Below are positions 31,682 through 44,546 of a stretch of DNA of 64,000 bases, piece after piece. Below the pieces are notes generated by a model, which worked only from the letters and a program-made list of their open reading frames with translations, had not been told where the DNA came from and made no database searches. This stretch comes from Plantago ovata (taxonomy: Eukaryota; Streptophyta; Magnoliopsida; Lamiales; Plantaginaceae). Location: positions 121,555,462-121,619,461 of the forward strand of contig CM051455.1 of assembly GCA_028274465.1 (NCBI GenBank). The letters run 5' to 3'. The number at the start of each line of letters is the position of its first letter. Positions within the stretch are counted from its first letter, which is position 1. A program made the position numbers and the translations under genes.

Positions 31682-33927
31682 TAAAACAGTTTTTCATTTA
31701 ATTTTTGAATTTTTTGAATGTTTTATTTATTTTTCTTTTATTTTGGGGTTTATTTTGAATATAAAGTTTATTGAGATTTATTTTGCAATAAAATTTGTAA
31801 ACATTTTGAAATTTAGAAAAGTTATGTGTATGATGTAGAATTTGTTTTTTGAGTGGTAAAATTGAAAATATTAAGTCGAATGTGTAATAAATGTATATAG
31901 AAGCTCTTTGGATAATTTTTCAAATGCAATATTTGAAGGAGGATAAAAACATACTTTCCAACTTTTAATTAATTAAAAAAGTCAATATTGTGAGCGATGT
32001 AATTAAATCTATTCAGTAAGGTAGTCAGATGGAGAAAGAAATACTAAGTACAAGAAAGAGCACAGGTGATGTTACTAAATATATCCAGTCTCGTCCTAGT
32101 TCGTCAACATGCGAATTAGGGCGACCCGGACTCTCCGGAGTACTTAGAAACTGCGAGGATCCTTCCGATGCGAGTGACGATATATCGAGAGATCGCTCCC
32201 TCGAGTAAATTGGCACATCCGGAACCATGCACCTTCAGGTTCCAAATACGTCTGGGACCAAGAGTCTATGGAAATTGCCTGTAAGGTCCTAAGGGCCAGG
32301 GCCGTAACGGCGTAGGCCGAAAATCCCAGAGTCGCATGCTTCCACATGCTATATTCGAGGTCTAATACTTATGTATACGGGGGACCACGATAAAGCTTCT
32401 GGATTTTTCAATAACAAATAGCTGCATAACACAAGTGGATAAGATCAATGCAGATATTTATCCTTACACGATCATTGGGCCACGTCCAGAACTGTCAAGG
32501 TATAGCCTACCAACCACATATGTGTGTGGACACTTGGTAGAATGTTATGATCGCAACGACATGCGCTCCTCTGAGGTCTATAATGTGGCGCCCCACCCCG
32601 AGCACACTGCTCCAGAGCGGCCGCCAGTCCAAACAGTGGGAAAACAATTTTTTATTTCGCAACAAAAATAGTAGAGCCGGTTGAAAAATTAAAAAAAATA
32701 ATATTTGAAAACCAACTGGAACCACACTGAATACAAACAAGTACTTAAATCTTCATATTACAAGAGAGGATTAGACAGCTCCATTATCTTCAGGATGAAA
32801 ACCTAGTTAGTTCAACAACATCAACTATCTTCACTTCAGCTCCTTATCTATAAATAGTCAAAGTATCACTTGCGTACGCTACTCATAGCTTTAGACGTAC
32901 CCAAAATAGAGTCCTTCACCCATATCTATAGACTGTACAATATGACCATGCACAAGCTGTGACATCTGAGGAAACAAAACAAAAGGAATGAGAGAGGGTA
33001 AGCCACAAAGAACTTAGTGAGGATAAATATGCAATGTAAGTTACAAAATAGATGAGCAGATGAGTGCAAATGCAGAATATTATATGGGTTCAGGAGAGTT
33101 AAGAAGATAATATATGCGTATCCAGATAAACCAATGCACATAGACCAATGTTGATAGGCCGATGCATGACGATTCAGATCGTGTCGAGCAGCCAACCTCC
33201 GACTGCACTCAACGTCATAATGGAATCAGTACGTGGTGACATACACTGTCGGTCCAGTCCGCCCGGCTGCCACCCGTTGCTTTCCCGGGCCCAGATCGAT
33301 TCCGATAACGAACAATGATAATAACCGATAGCGTTCCACGCTAGTGACAAAAGTAATCCAGTGTAGTAACTGATAGTGATTAGTCGATAATCCATGATAC
33401 TAGCCGGTAGTATCAATCCTCATAATCGGTAAAGAAATAATGTAAATGATGAAATGAGATGAATGATACTTGATATGAAAATATGAGCGATGCAGAATGG
33501 TAGGACAAGAAAGATACAAGTTTCCTTAGGGTCGGATGCCGAAACCTCAGCTTGCTACTACAATTTGATACACAAGTAATTAAATAGAAGCCCACGACTA
33601 GATTATTTCCTGTACTCCAACACCTAAACTCAAGAAAAAGAGCACAAAAATTAAGTAATATAGAGTATACTTTACTATATATATTAACCATCTAATCATT
33701 AGGACTCAAGAACCAGATAGATCATTCAAGTTGAACATAGTACAAATATAATACACAAGTTTCATGCATTTAAACAAATAATGACTTGCTTATCTTTTCC
33801 TTCAATCTCCGTGACCAAGATATAACGTTGCAAGAACAAAAAGCTACTGCTTGGGAACTACATGCAGTAGCTAACATGTACATTACAATACTAATCAAGT
33901 ATAGACGGCAAATGAAATATCATATGT
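31682..33927. other. Unassigned intergenic DNA
   Basis: About 2.2 kb with no credible gene. The parts 31985-32345 and 32585-33420 are less AT-rich than their surroundings and could be old LTR remnants (TGTGGCGCCCC near 32586), but I found no partner copy, primer site or target duplication. Confidence 0.4.
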
Positions 33928-34838
33928 CACTACAAGAATTCTGACAAATAGTGACGATCGGTCTTTTAGCGACGGATGAAACAAATTCGTCGTAGAGCGC
34001 GTTCCTAAACCATTAGCGACGGATGACTATCCGTCTCTGGTCAAGGTTCACTAGAAATAAATCAGAAATGTAATGTAAAAAAATTTGCGATACGTCATCC
34101 GTCGTCGCAGCCGGTAAATATAAATACGGGACTTAGTCCCAGATCGTCGATAACAAGAACAGAACCTTCAGCCCCCTCGCGTTTCCTCCACCGGCGAAAA
34201 CCCCTCTTGCCATATCTTCTTCATTTCTTCACCATTTCAAGTAATCTTATAGGCATTTCGAAGCTCTTCCATCAAGGAACAAGGGTAGCTAGTCAATTGC
34301 TTGATTCTTTCACCATTTCTTCCGCAATCAAAGGTATTAACTTCTATCCCGAACTTGTCTAAATTTGAGTATTCTTCATTTTTTTTCGATTTCATTGAAT
34401 GGTATGCATTCTACTAGTATCTATTATGTTATGTAGCTCAAATTAGGGGGGATGCATAAGTTTTGGTTGGTGAATTGATAGATTTGGGATGAATTTGGTA
34501 TTTTAGGAATTGAGACTTTGATTGGGTTGAATTGATATTTAGAGTATTGAGACTTTGTTTGGGTTGATTGGAGACCTCTAGAATTTAGTTGTAGTATGAT
34601 TCGACCGTAATTAGTTGTAATTAGTTGTTAATGAAAATGTATAATATAGACATATTGTAACTATAATGCAAAGTAATTAGTTGTAATTTAGAAATATTGT
34701 AAGTATAATGCAAAGTAAAAATTGATAATAAAAATGAGTAAGAATTGTGGGTATTTTATCAAAATATGATAAATTATATCAATTTTATTTAATTACACGT
34801 ATGTTAAATGGCAAGTAAAAACATAAAAAAAATAGCAA

Positions 34839-35973
34839 ATGAACAAATTGGAGATAGAGAATGTACTAAACTTTCATTGGCCAGGTTTAGCATTCAATTA
34901 TGAATCCGATCGTACTTGGATGTATAGTAGGATTGCAGATGGGGTAATTTTCCCTACGTTTGTAGAAGGGGTAAATGCATTTGTCGAATTTACATTGTCA
35001 AAACCTGACTGTTTGAGCAGTGGGATGATGAAGTGTCCTTGCAACCAGAAGAAATGTAGGAACAGTAGGTACTTGCCCTCTACGATGGTTGTAGAACATT
35101 TGAAGCGTAATGGTTTTGTGGATAAATATGAGGTGTGGAATCATCATGGTGAGGCATTTCGTACGTTGGGGGATTATACGCAGATGTCGGGGAAGCGTAG
35201 AAGAAGGCAGGAGAGTAGTGCTCCACCAGGTGGCTCTACTCATGATGATTCCACAGGGGACCGGATGGAAGAGATGGTCCGTAACGCTGCTGGTCAAGAA
35301 TTTATGGAGGGTGTTGTTAATGAGGAGCCTCCGAATGCTGAGTCGCAGCAGTTCTTTGACTTGTTTGAAGCGTCCAAGATGCCACTCTACCCGGGGTGCA
35401 GGATGAATGAATTGTCCTGCTTGTCTAGAATTATGAGCAACAAGGAGGGTGGTGGGAATTCTGAAAGCAGTTGCAATGATTGGTTGAGTTTGATCACGGA
35501 TATTGCGCCTGAAGGAAGCCTAGTTCCAACAAACTATTACCAAGCGCAGAAGAAGATGAAGGTGATGGGATTGCCTATGGAGAAAATAGATTGTTGTCCG
35601 GGCATGTGTATGATCTATTGGGGGGAGGATGCAGATCTTTTGAACTGCAAACATTGTGGGAAGGAACGGTATAGTCGTTACAAGGAGGAAGCTGCAATGA
35701 AACGACAGAAGAAGAATCTCTCCCACAAGAAAATGTGGTACTTCCCTATAGGTCCTCGTCTGAAGAGGTTGTATGCATCAGATGCATGTGCAGATAAGAT
35801 GCCTTGGCACAAGGTGAGAGTAGTGGCGGATGACCAAGAGGGTAAGATGGGTCACCCATCAGACTCGCCGGCATGGGAAGAGTTTGATGTGAAATATCCA
35901 CAATTTGCAGCCCAGTCTAGAAATGTAAGGTTGGGACTTAATACTGATGGTTCAACCCGTTTGGGAGTGAACG
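34839..35973 (+). pseudogene. CACTA transposase, N-terminal part
   Basis: Residues about 20-110 form a transposase-associated domain (DRTWMYSRI, FVEGVNAFVEF, KCPCNQKKCRN, VVEHLKRNGF, WNHHGEAF) with its Cys cluster. Residues about 180 onward are the start of the TNP2/Transposase_21 region (FFDLFEASKMPLYPGCRMNE, NYYQAQKKMKVMGLPMEKID, CKHCGKERY, YFPIGPRLKRLYAS). The catalytic middle is absent: the frame runs into a second CACTA end at 35974. Without the DDE core it cannot transpose DNA. Confidence 0.85.
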
Positions 35974-37286
35974 CACTACAAGAAAAACGCAGTTTAGTGA
36001 CGCTCCCATGCGTCACTAAATTGCTCCCCATGCGTCGCTAAACGCCTTAGCAACGCATAGAAAATGCGTCGCTAAACGCTTGGTCCCTAAATGGCGAGGC
36101 GACCCATGGGGTCAAGCGTCGCTAATTTAGCGACTCATAGACCCATGCGTCGTTAAATCGGTCATTTCTGGAAAATTTTATTAAAAATAAATTCTCCTCT
36201 CTAGTCCACCTTGTGTTTCCTGGGTTTCGAACCTAGGACATCCTTACCCAACACCTTACTAACCCAACACCCTTACCGCTCCGCTACCATTACTTGTGAT
36301 AATTCTTATATAAGTTCTAGATAATATATAGTTGTTGCTCTTCATAGTCACTTCCATATGTTTATATTTATAAACCGTTTATATCTTCATACGGTTTGAG
36401 ATATCTCAATTACTAAGTGGACTATCTAAGGAATATGTCACTAAATTTATTTTATTTTTTTTGTTTCTTAACGGTTGAGTTACTTAGACACTAATAGTTT
36501 ATTTTTGAACGGTTAGGGTTACTTAGTTACGGACTTCAGTTTTGGTATTATTTAATATTCTTTGTGCACTCCTTATTTCTTAAGTGTTTTTTCTTTTAGT
36601 TTTGTAGAATAGTGTCACGTTTTGATGTTTTTCATGTTTCAAGAACTTAGGTACGAAACTGTGATTTTGAGCTTAAAACGCTGCAAGTGATCTTGTTGAA
36701 GTTTCTCGATCTCCATGGATATGTTCGTGAGTGACCGTAGTTCGATTTAAGCCAAGAAGTTCATTTGGGAAAAACTTAGACTTACCTTAGAAGCACATAT
36801 TCAGAAGTTCGAATAAAGGTTTTGGAGTCGTTCAAGTGTGCAAGATTAGTGCAGTCTAGCCATTTTTTCCATAACTCCTTCATACGATATTGAATCAACC
36901 TCAAATCAACGTCCACGCGTAGATAACTCAACGAGGTATCCAACGGTTAGTTATGCGCACCAATCCGATAACAGATGAGCCCTAGCTCCAGTTGAATGTG
37001 AGGAGACCCACTTGAAAATTATGCAGTTTTTGCGACCCATAGCCCATTCGTCGCTAATTTTAGCGACCCATAGCCCATGCGTCACTAATTTTAGCGACCC
37101 ATAGCCCATGTGTCACTAATTTTAGCGACCCATAGCCCATGCGTCGCTAATTAGCGACCCTTGAGCTTTGGTCGCTAATTTTAGCGACGCATGGGCTATG
37201 GTCACTAAAATTAGCAACGCATAACCATGCGTCGCTAATTTAGCGACCCTTGAGCTTTGGTCGCTAATTATAAAAGCAATAATTAG
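35974..37286 (+). mobile_element. CACTA transposon 2 (non-autonomous), nested
   Basis: Begins CACTACAAGAAAAACGC. Subterminal arrays of GCGTCGCTAA / TTAGCGACCCATAG units occur near both ends (35986-36160 and 37025-37276) in opposite orientation, as in CACTA elements. The right terminal repeat itself is missing at the junction with the LTR fragment at 37287. It encodes no transposase. About 36470-37020 resembles an LTR piece (AGAATAGTGTCACGTTTTG), possibly an older insertion. Confidence 0.75.
36223..36295 (-). ncRNA. tRNA-like pol III promoter pair (possible SINE head)
   Basis: On the minus strand, TAGCGGAGCGGT (36286-36275) matches an A box and GGTTCGAAACC (36233-36223) matches a B box. Their 41-bp separation is slightly long but plausible for a tRNA-derived SINE head. 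No cloverleaf was confirmed and no poly-A tail is obvious, so it may be a tRNA relic. Confidence 0.4.
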
Positions 37287-37915
37287 AATGTTACCGAAGG
37301 TTGTCAATCTCCGAAGAATTGCGATCCTACAAGCTCCAATCTGCTATGAAAAAGTGTCTCCTAAGCTACGAACCCCCGGAACAGGCTCTGGGAAGTCCCT
37401 ACCTAAAACTACAGAGAAAGGTGAGAGAATAGGTCTGGAAAAGTATGAATTTCGGAGAAAAACTGAGCAACTATATATAGGCTACGAAATAGTCTGGGGC
37501 ACACCGGGCGATTCGCCCGGTGTGGGGCGATTCGCCCCACGTCCCGGGCGGTTTGCCCGGGAGAATGTTTCGCGGAATTACACGTTTTCGACGCGTTTTT
37601 GGATTTCTTCCCCTTTTCGGACTCGATTTCTGTCTTCTAGTGGCCTTCTAACCTCCAGATTCGACCCCTAGACTCCAAATCCTATCTGGAAACCTTCAGA
37701 TACTCCAAATAGGCTTCTGGAACACCAATTCCTTGTCAACTTCAATATAGTTGCCCGGAAATCCTCGATTTTCAACCAAAACCTGTAAAATAAAATCTAA
37801 AGGGAAACGTGACACTATTCTAATAAAATGCACTAAAATATAGCTAAATTAACATAGAGGATAGCTAAAATAGGTGAAAAAGACTCAAATGAAAGTGTAA
37901 AATACACATTCATCA
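37287..37915 (-). repeat. Truncated Athila-family LTR (H)
   Basis: On the minus strand it starts TGATGAATGTG at 37915 and matches the first half of the E-type LTR, up to the sequence near GACAACCTTCGGTAACATT. It then ends abruptly in CACTA subterminal repeats. It keeps the GC palindrome block (37497-37562) and TATATATAG (near 37470). No partner end is present. Confidence 0.85.
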
Positions 37916-38923
37916 CCCATTTACCTCCCAGATGAGGCGTTGCTAGCCGGACCTGTTCAGTATCGTTGGATGTATCCCTTGAGAGGTAAATATTTTGCTA
38001 TCATATTTACAAACATATATATGTAACACATAATTGTATAGTATATCTAATTATGTCATACATATTATAACAGATACTTAGGCAAGCTGAAGCATTATGT
38101 GAAGAACAAAGCTCAGCCTGAGGGTTCGATTGCCAATGCATACATTCGAGCAGAGACTGCAACTTTCTGCTCCTATTTCTTTGGTACTGGTGTCCCTTCG
38201 AAGACATCTAGGCCGGCTAGAAATGCCAACACATTTCAGGTGCAAGAGGATCATAAAGTTGCACTATCAATCTTTAAGGTTTCGGGGAGGGCATATGGTG
38301 AGGAAAAAGTGGCATATCTGACGGATAAGGAGTACAATGTTGCACATTCGTATGTCCTTCAGAATTGTGCAGAGCTGCATCCATTCCGTGTCAAGTTTGC
38401 TAGGTTAGTTGCCTTCTTACATTTAACGATTGAATTAAAACCTTATTTTAGAGAAACTGCAAGTGGTAGTATTAAACCAAATATGCGTATCATGTGCAGT
38501 TTCTTCAGCGACCGTTGTGTGGAGGCGAATCCTATAGTGGCGGATGACACAATTGAGGACATGCTCAAGGAGGCTCTAGTATTCAAATTTCCAACATGGT
38601 TCAAGGAGCATGTACAAAACCCGGACAACAACGTAACATGTCCTTACTTAATAGCACTAGCAAGTGGACCTGGGAGAAGATACTCCTCCTTCCCATCTTA
38701 CATTGTAAATGGACTTGGGTTCAACAGCAGTGAGTGTGGATCGACAAATGCTACAGTTAATGGTGGGGTTCGTGTCTTGGGGACAGACATAGGTGATGAG
38801 CTCTACGATTGCTATGGGAAGCTTAGGCGTATTGTTCGCCTTGAATATCCCGGAGTACCTTTGAAAAGAACAATGTTGTTTGATGTTGATTGGTATGATC
38901 CCACTGATGTAGGCACTAGATGA
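37916..38923 (+). pseudogene. CACTA transposase, C-terminal part
   Basis: Starts CATTTACCTCCC (HLP) and reads GPVQYRWMYP, then an 88-bp intron-like gap (GT at 37986, AG at 38072-38073) and YLGKLKHYVKNKAQPEGSIA. This is the DUF4218/DUF4216 tail of TNP2 transposases, ending TMLFDVDWYDPT. One base appears to be lost before the donor site, since joining the exons gives a stop. The frame ends where element D's LTR begins. Confidence 0.8.
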
Positions 38924-40198
38924 TGGACGAGATTGTCAGACTCGAACAATCAAATAAATTTGTTTTAGCCAAAGGGCAACTCACAACTACACAAAACACG
39001 TAGTGCAGAGGTAAGATGACCTCGAGTGTCGATCTCTAGGGACTAAACTAGCTTTAACTAAATAACTAACTATATAAATTCAGAAAACACATTTGACTTA
39101 ACTTAACTTAGCAATATATGATGAGAGCTGGTGATAGTATGCTTATTCTAAGCATCAAGTTCTAATTATGCATGAAAGTGCAACTCGTACTGCTTTAAAA
39201 GTAATTCGAATTAACAAACACCAAAAACAGATTTATAGTCGTGTATTTTGAAAGCTTCCTATCTATACTAATACTTGGCTAAGGTTGTCAGTCTTAGTTC
39301 AAGCAGTACTTGTAATTGAAGATATTGAAAACGATGATCTTGAATTGTCTTAGTGTTTCTAACACTTTTCTACGAAGATATATGGCTTAGTCGGATCAAA
39401 GAATCGAATTATGATAATTAAACAAGTAAAAGACTCAGAAACTCAATTATGCATAATACGAACCCTAGCTACGAATTCACATATTATCACCAACTAGATG
39501 CTTAGCTACTCATATCAATAACACAATCAACAATCATAATCGAAGCAATAATGAATGAAAACATGGTGAATTGAAAGATAAATAGCAGAATTGTGAGATA
39601 CAAGGTTACCACCAAAGGTTGTTAATCTCCGGTGAATTGCTAAACTCACAAAGATCTAGCAAGGTGAGATAAATTGGTGTCCAAATCTCTCCTCTAGCTC
39701 CAAATTCGCTAAGATACAAAGTTTCTAAGAGAAAATATACCCAGAACAAGCTCTAGGGTTTAAGTCTGTAAAATAATGATGAAAGATATGAAAATTCGCA
39801 GATTTTGGAAATATATATAGTTGCTGTCGGAAGGCCCCCGGCGGTCCGCCCCGTACGCGGCGGTGCGCCTGGCATGGGCAGAAAGTTGCCCGTGCCAAAT
39901 TCTTCCTCCGGATCTTCAATTTCGGCCCCTTGCACGGTTTTGAGCCCCGAAACTTGGTCTTTTGGCCTTGAAACTCGTCCCGGTACTCCTTGACACACCA
40001 CGGGTGATCTCGTTGCACTATAACATCATTGTTTCGCCAGGATTTATATCCAAAGACGCAATTTTCACCTAAAACCTGAAATAAGAAAAGAAATGGAAAC
40101 GTGACACTATTCTAACAAAATGCACTAAAATGCATGCAAGAGGATAGCTAAATTGGTGAAAAATGACTCGAATGATAGTGTAAAAAACACTGTCATCA
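38921..40198 (-). repeat. Element D 3' LTR
   Basis: 1,278 bp, TGATG...CATCA. The TATA run is near 39810-39821 with a GC-rich palindrome block at 39826-39893 on its upstream side. It is next to the polypurine tract (GGTTTGGGGAG on the minus strand, near 40200). Confidence 0.9.
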
Positions 40199-42214
40199 AA
40201 CTCCCCAAACCGAACCTTTGCTTGTCCTCAAGCAACTAGCTAGACTCTATGCAACCTACATGCAACACAAAGAGGAGTCTCATGCCAAACAAGAAGAAAT
40301 AATCGATTGTATCTACCAAATGCTTATGAACAAAGACCATACAAATCATAACATGGAAGTAGGTTGAAAAATATCTCGATTGAACCTATACACATTCACA
40401 TATGCACTTTGTTAAACAAGGGAGTCTCTTGTAACATTCTCTACCTGGACCTAGTCAATGACGACGTAATGATGCATGTCAAAATACAAATGGTTGCCCC
40501 GTGCCTATGAAACCGAGGGCTTACTACTGTTCACCAAGTGAGACTTTCCCTCAAGAGAGGTCGAACCAATACTGACTCTCATCAAACAAAGGAGGGTTCC
40601 CTAGAAGACAACACTCCCCTATTCTACCCAACTATTAAAGAAAAACTCTTCACCACTTCCTGAATGGCAGGACGAGGGTGGTCTAGAACAAGCCTTGGAC
40701 TAGGCGACACGAGACACAAGGAAGAATTTACAACTCGATTACGAACTATTACAAAAGCTGAAAAATAATGCAACACTTTGCTAAAACTGCTTTTGGCTTG
40801 CTTGGACCCTTCTTTTGCTTTTTTGGGTCTTATTCTTTTTTTTTCTTTTTTTCTTTTTGTCTTTTTTTTTCTCCTTTTTTTTTTTGTTTTTTTTATATAG
40901 CCAGCAGTAGCGCAATGAAAGTACAATGAAAGGAAATAACAAAGACACTTATAACGACCTCCCCAAACCTATTCGAAAGAATAGGTTGGAGCACAAAGTC
41001 TCAAGAAAAAATAAAAATAAACTCAACATGACTCAACAAGACGAAAAACAAGTCATAATGAAAGGAACCCCCTCCCCAAACCTATTCGTTAGAATAGGTT
41101 TCAAACAAAGGATCACACACCTCACTCTACCTCCTTCCTAGGCATTTAGCAATCTCAATAAGCAAGGTGAAGACTTGTTGCCTCTTACGTACATAATTAC
41201 ACGAGAATACAACCAAAGACTCTAACATGCAACATTTTATAAGGCCTTCGCGAACCGCTGTAGAGAAAACACCACATAGTGATGTCGAGACTACCAAGTT
41301 TAACTAGTGCACACACAAATATGACAAGCCAAGCGAGACAAACCTCAAACTATTCTATAGAGATGCAATGTATGGGCAATGGTCATAAACACTTAGTCTA
41401 TACAATAAAAATTTCAAAAAATTTGGCAATAAACTCTACACAACATCATGCAAAAATTTTGGCAATAAACTCCACACAACATCATGCAAAAACTAGACTA
41501 AGGATGAATGCATACGAACAAGCTAAATCCTATGTAAGCAGTAGACGTGCAAACAAAGGTACTCACGAGTTATCATAAGAAAAATAAGTTATAGAAATAC
41601 ACAGCGAAACCCCCCCCCCAAACCTGAACTTCGTCATTCGTCCCGAACGTTGAAAGTGGATATAAGGTGAGAGATAGATATATACCTGTAACCTGTATTA
41701 CTCAAGGAAACTCGTGAGAAACCAAAACGGGTGATAAAAAGGGTAAAAGGGTCGATATGGTCGCATTCGGGGGTGATTTGTGGTGTCCGGGGTCAAATCC
41801 GAGCACCCGGATCACTGGCGCCCTCAGGCGCACCGCCCGTGTGGGGCGGTCCGCCTGGGGTTCCCAGGGGGCGCCCGGGAATTCTGCCCTTCTCGGGCGC
41901 ACCGCCCCGGGTGTGGGGCGGTCCGCCTGGGAGCCGCAGACTACTGGGTCCTCGTCTTGTTTACCTCCGAATATAAAAAATATCGACTTTTTACCTATGT
42001 TATCACCAAAAACATACTCTAACACAAAGGGAAAAGCACTAAAGACTCAAAAAACAGAAAAACTACAAGCTACATACCTTCATGTGAAGGTGGGAGTGGT
42101 GAGGTCGAGATGATCAACCTCCACTTGATCACCGGGAAGCTCAAAGTATGGTTTAACACATTGTCCATTCACCTTGAAGGTGTCACCGGTTTTCGGGTCC
42201 AAGAGTTCTACAGC
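40199..42214 (-). other. Element D 3' non-coding module
   Basis: Contains the family hairpins AACCTATTC/GAATAGGTT at 40966-40987 (loop GAAA) and 41079-41100 (loop GTTA, plus strand). A homopyrimidine tract lies at about 40800-40890 (purine on the element strand). A second GC palindrome block sits at 41808-41936. A short direct repeat of about 45 bp lies at 41415-41492. No gene is credible here. Confidence 0.8.
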
Positions 42215-44546
42215 TCAATAGGGAGCAACTTGGACAATCTCGTATGGTCCATCCCATCGAGTACAGAGCTTCCCTGGAAACAAACGAAGTCGGGAGTTGA
42301 ACACTAAGGCTTTCTGGCCAGGGATCAGCTCTTTCCGCACAATGCCACGGTCGTGATACTTCTTGGTTCGTTCCTTGTAAAGCTTGGAGTTCTCATAGGC
42401 GCCGAGGCATAGTTCATCAAGCTCGTCGAGTTGCATCAACCTCTCTTCCCCAGCTTTTCCCATGTCAAGGTTTAGCTCCTTAATTGCCCAATAAGCTCGG
42501 TGTTCAAGCTCAACTGGAAGGTGGCATGCTTTCCCAAACACTAATATGTACGGTGTGGTGCCAATTACTGTTTTGTAGCTGGTTCTATACGCCCAAAGCG
42601 CATCGTTCAGTTTCCCAGCCCAATCTTTCCTGCTAGGCTTCACCACACGCTCAAGGATCTTCTTAATTTGCCGGTTGCTAACCTCTACTTGCCCAAAAGT
42701 CTGTGGATGATATGGTGTAGCAACATTATGGGTAACATTGTATTTCTTCAATAGTGAGGCAAAAGAACGGTTGACGAAGTGAGAACCTCCATCAATGATA
42801 ATTGTTCTAGGAATTCCAAACCGGGTGAATATGACATCCTTCAAGAATTTCAAGACTACCGAAGCATCATTCTTCCTAGTGGGGACTGCCTCCACCCATT
42901 TAGTGACGTAGTCTACTGCGACTAGAATGTACTCATATCCCGAGCTTGATGGGAATGGTCCCATAAAATCAATTCCCCATACATCAAAAGGTTCTACTAC
43001 GAGATTTCCTTGCAGGGGCATTTCTTGCTTCTTGCCGATATTGCCCCCTCGCTGACATGGGTCACAATTCTTCACAAATTCTCTCGCATCTCGGTGCAAG
43101 GATGGCCAAAAAAATCCTGCTTGTAACACCTTACGGGCTGTTTTATCCCCACTGTAGTGTCCGCCGCACTGAAGCTCATGACAATGACTCAGGACACTTC
43201 GTTGTTCTCCCTGTGGAACACACCTCCTCAAGATTCCATCAGCCCCTTCTCTAAGAAGGTTCGTATCATCCCATATGTAAAACCTCCACTGTTTTGAGAG
43301 TGCTCTCCTATCGGAGGCTGAGTAGTTAGTTGGGCAAATACCCATAACCAAATAATTCACAATATCAGCATACCGTGGCTCTTCATCTACTCTCATCAAG
43401 TGTTCATCGGGGAGATCCTCATTAACAGGACTTTCATCTACGGGGATATTTGGGATTCTAGACAAGTGATCAGCTATGTGATTTTGTTTACCAGCCCTAT
43501 CCACTATGGTCAAATCAAAGTCTTGTAACAGTAAGACCCAACGGATTAATCTTGACTTAGAATCTTGTTTAGCTATTAAATGTCTTAAAGCAGCATGATC
43601 AGTGTGGACATTCACAGGGTTTCCAAGCAAATAAGACCTAAACTTTTGTAAAGCAAAGACAACAGCTAAAAATTCTTTTTCAGTAGTTGTATAGTTAACT
43701 TGAGCTGAGTCTAGGGTCTTACTAACATAGTAAATCACACGATACTGCTTGTCTACCTTTTGGCATAAGACTGCCCCCATAGCAAAATTTGAGGCATCAC
43801 ACATTATCTCGAAAGGAAGTTTCCAATTAGGTGGCACTACTATAGGAGCAGTGATTAATCTCACCTTAAGTGTGTTAAAGGCTTCTAAGAAATCTTTGAA
43901 AAAATGGAAAATCACATCTTTTGCAAGCAAGTTGCTTAATGGTTTTGCAATTTTCAAAAAATCTTTGATAAACCTCCTATGGAATCCTACATGACCAAGA
44001 AAAGACTGAAGTTCTTTGACGCAAGTGGGTGGGGGAAGCTTCTCAATTATTTGTATCTTTGCCTTATCTACTTCGATCCCCCTTTCGGAGACCACATGTC
44101 CTAGAACAATGCCTTCCCTAACCATGTAATGACTTTTCTCCCAACTTAGAGTTAAATTGCATTCAATACGTACACCTTTTGAGAACAAGATCTAATCTAT
44201 GCAAGAATTCATCAAAAGAATCACCAAAGAGGGAAAAATCATCCATGAAAACCTCAACAAACTTAGTCACCATATCAGAAAAAACAGAAAGCATGCACCT
44301 TTGAAAAGTGGCGGGGGCGTTACATAGCCCAAATGGCATTCTCTTGTAGGCAAACATTCCGAAAGGGCAAGTGAATGTCGTCTTCTCCTGATCCTCTGGC
44401 GCAATTGGAATTTGATAGAAACCTGACAAGCCATCAAGGAAATAATAAAATTTCCGTCCCGCGAGGCAGTTCAGCATGTCATCAATAAATGGGAGAGGGA
44501 AGTGGTCTTTCTTTATGGCGGCATTTAATACACTGCGCGGATCTAG
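42215..44546 (-). pseudogene. pol: Element D pol: RT, RNase H, integrase (Athila type)
   Basis: RT from about 44540 to 44170 (LNAAIKKDHFPLPFIDDML, EDQEKTTFTCPFG, and YMDD-like VFMDDFSLFG). One frameshift near 44170 leads to a 657-codon frame holding the RT thumb, RNase H ([30 protein letters not shown]) and integrase. The integrase shows the HHCC region ([17 protein letters not shown]...CDPCQRGG), Asp in WGIDFMGPF, Asp in IIIDGGSHF, and Glu in [16 protein letters not shown]-RNase H-integrase order is Gypsy, and the sequence style is Athila. The start of RT is missing at the chimeric junction. Confidence 0.9.

Larger units (their letters stand above)
33928..38920 (+). mobile_element. CACTA (En/Spm) transposon 1, right end lost
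   Basis: Starts CACTACAAGAATTCTGAC with subterminal TTAGCGACGGATGA motifs (33958-34030). It carries a TNP2-type transposase in two parts (34839-35973 and 37916-38923). Between them lie a second CACTA element and a truncated LTR. The right terminal repeat is missing because element D abuts at 38921. Confidence 0.82.
38921..44546 (-). mobile_element. Athila-type element D, 5' part deleted
   Basis: 3' LTR at 38921-40198 (minus strand: TGATGACAG...CGTCCATCA), 3' non-coding module, then pol read right to left up to about 44546. There it joins Copia gag sequence. Gag, protease, primer site and 5' LTR are missing. It is the only pol-bearing member of the B/E/F LTR family here. Confidence 0.88.

Noticed and set aside
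32585-33420. A second LTR pair or host gene in the unassigned region
   Set aside because: I found no second copy, primer site, target duplication or conserved protein, so it is left unassigned.
40624-40926. Lysine-rich frame in element D (and the similar frame at 56828-57076)
   Set aside because: It is a translation of the homopurine tract in the 3' non-coding module, not a protein gene.
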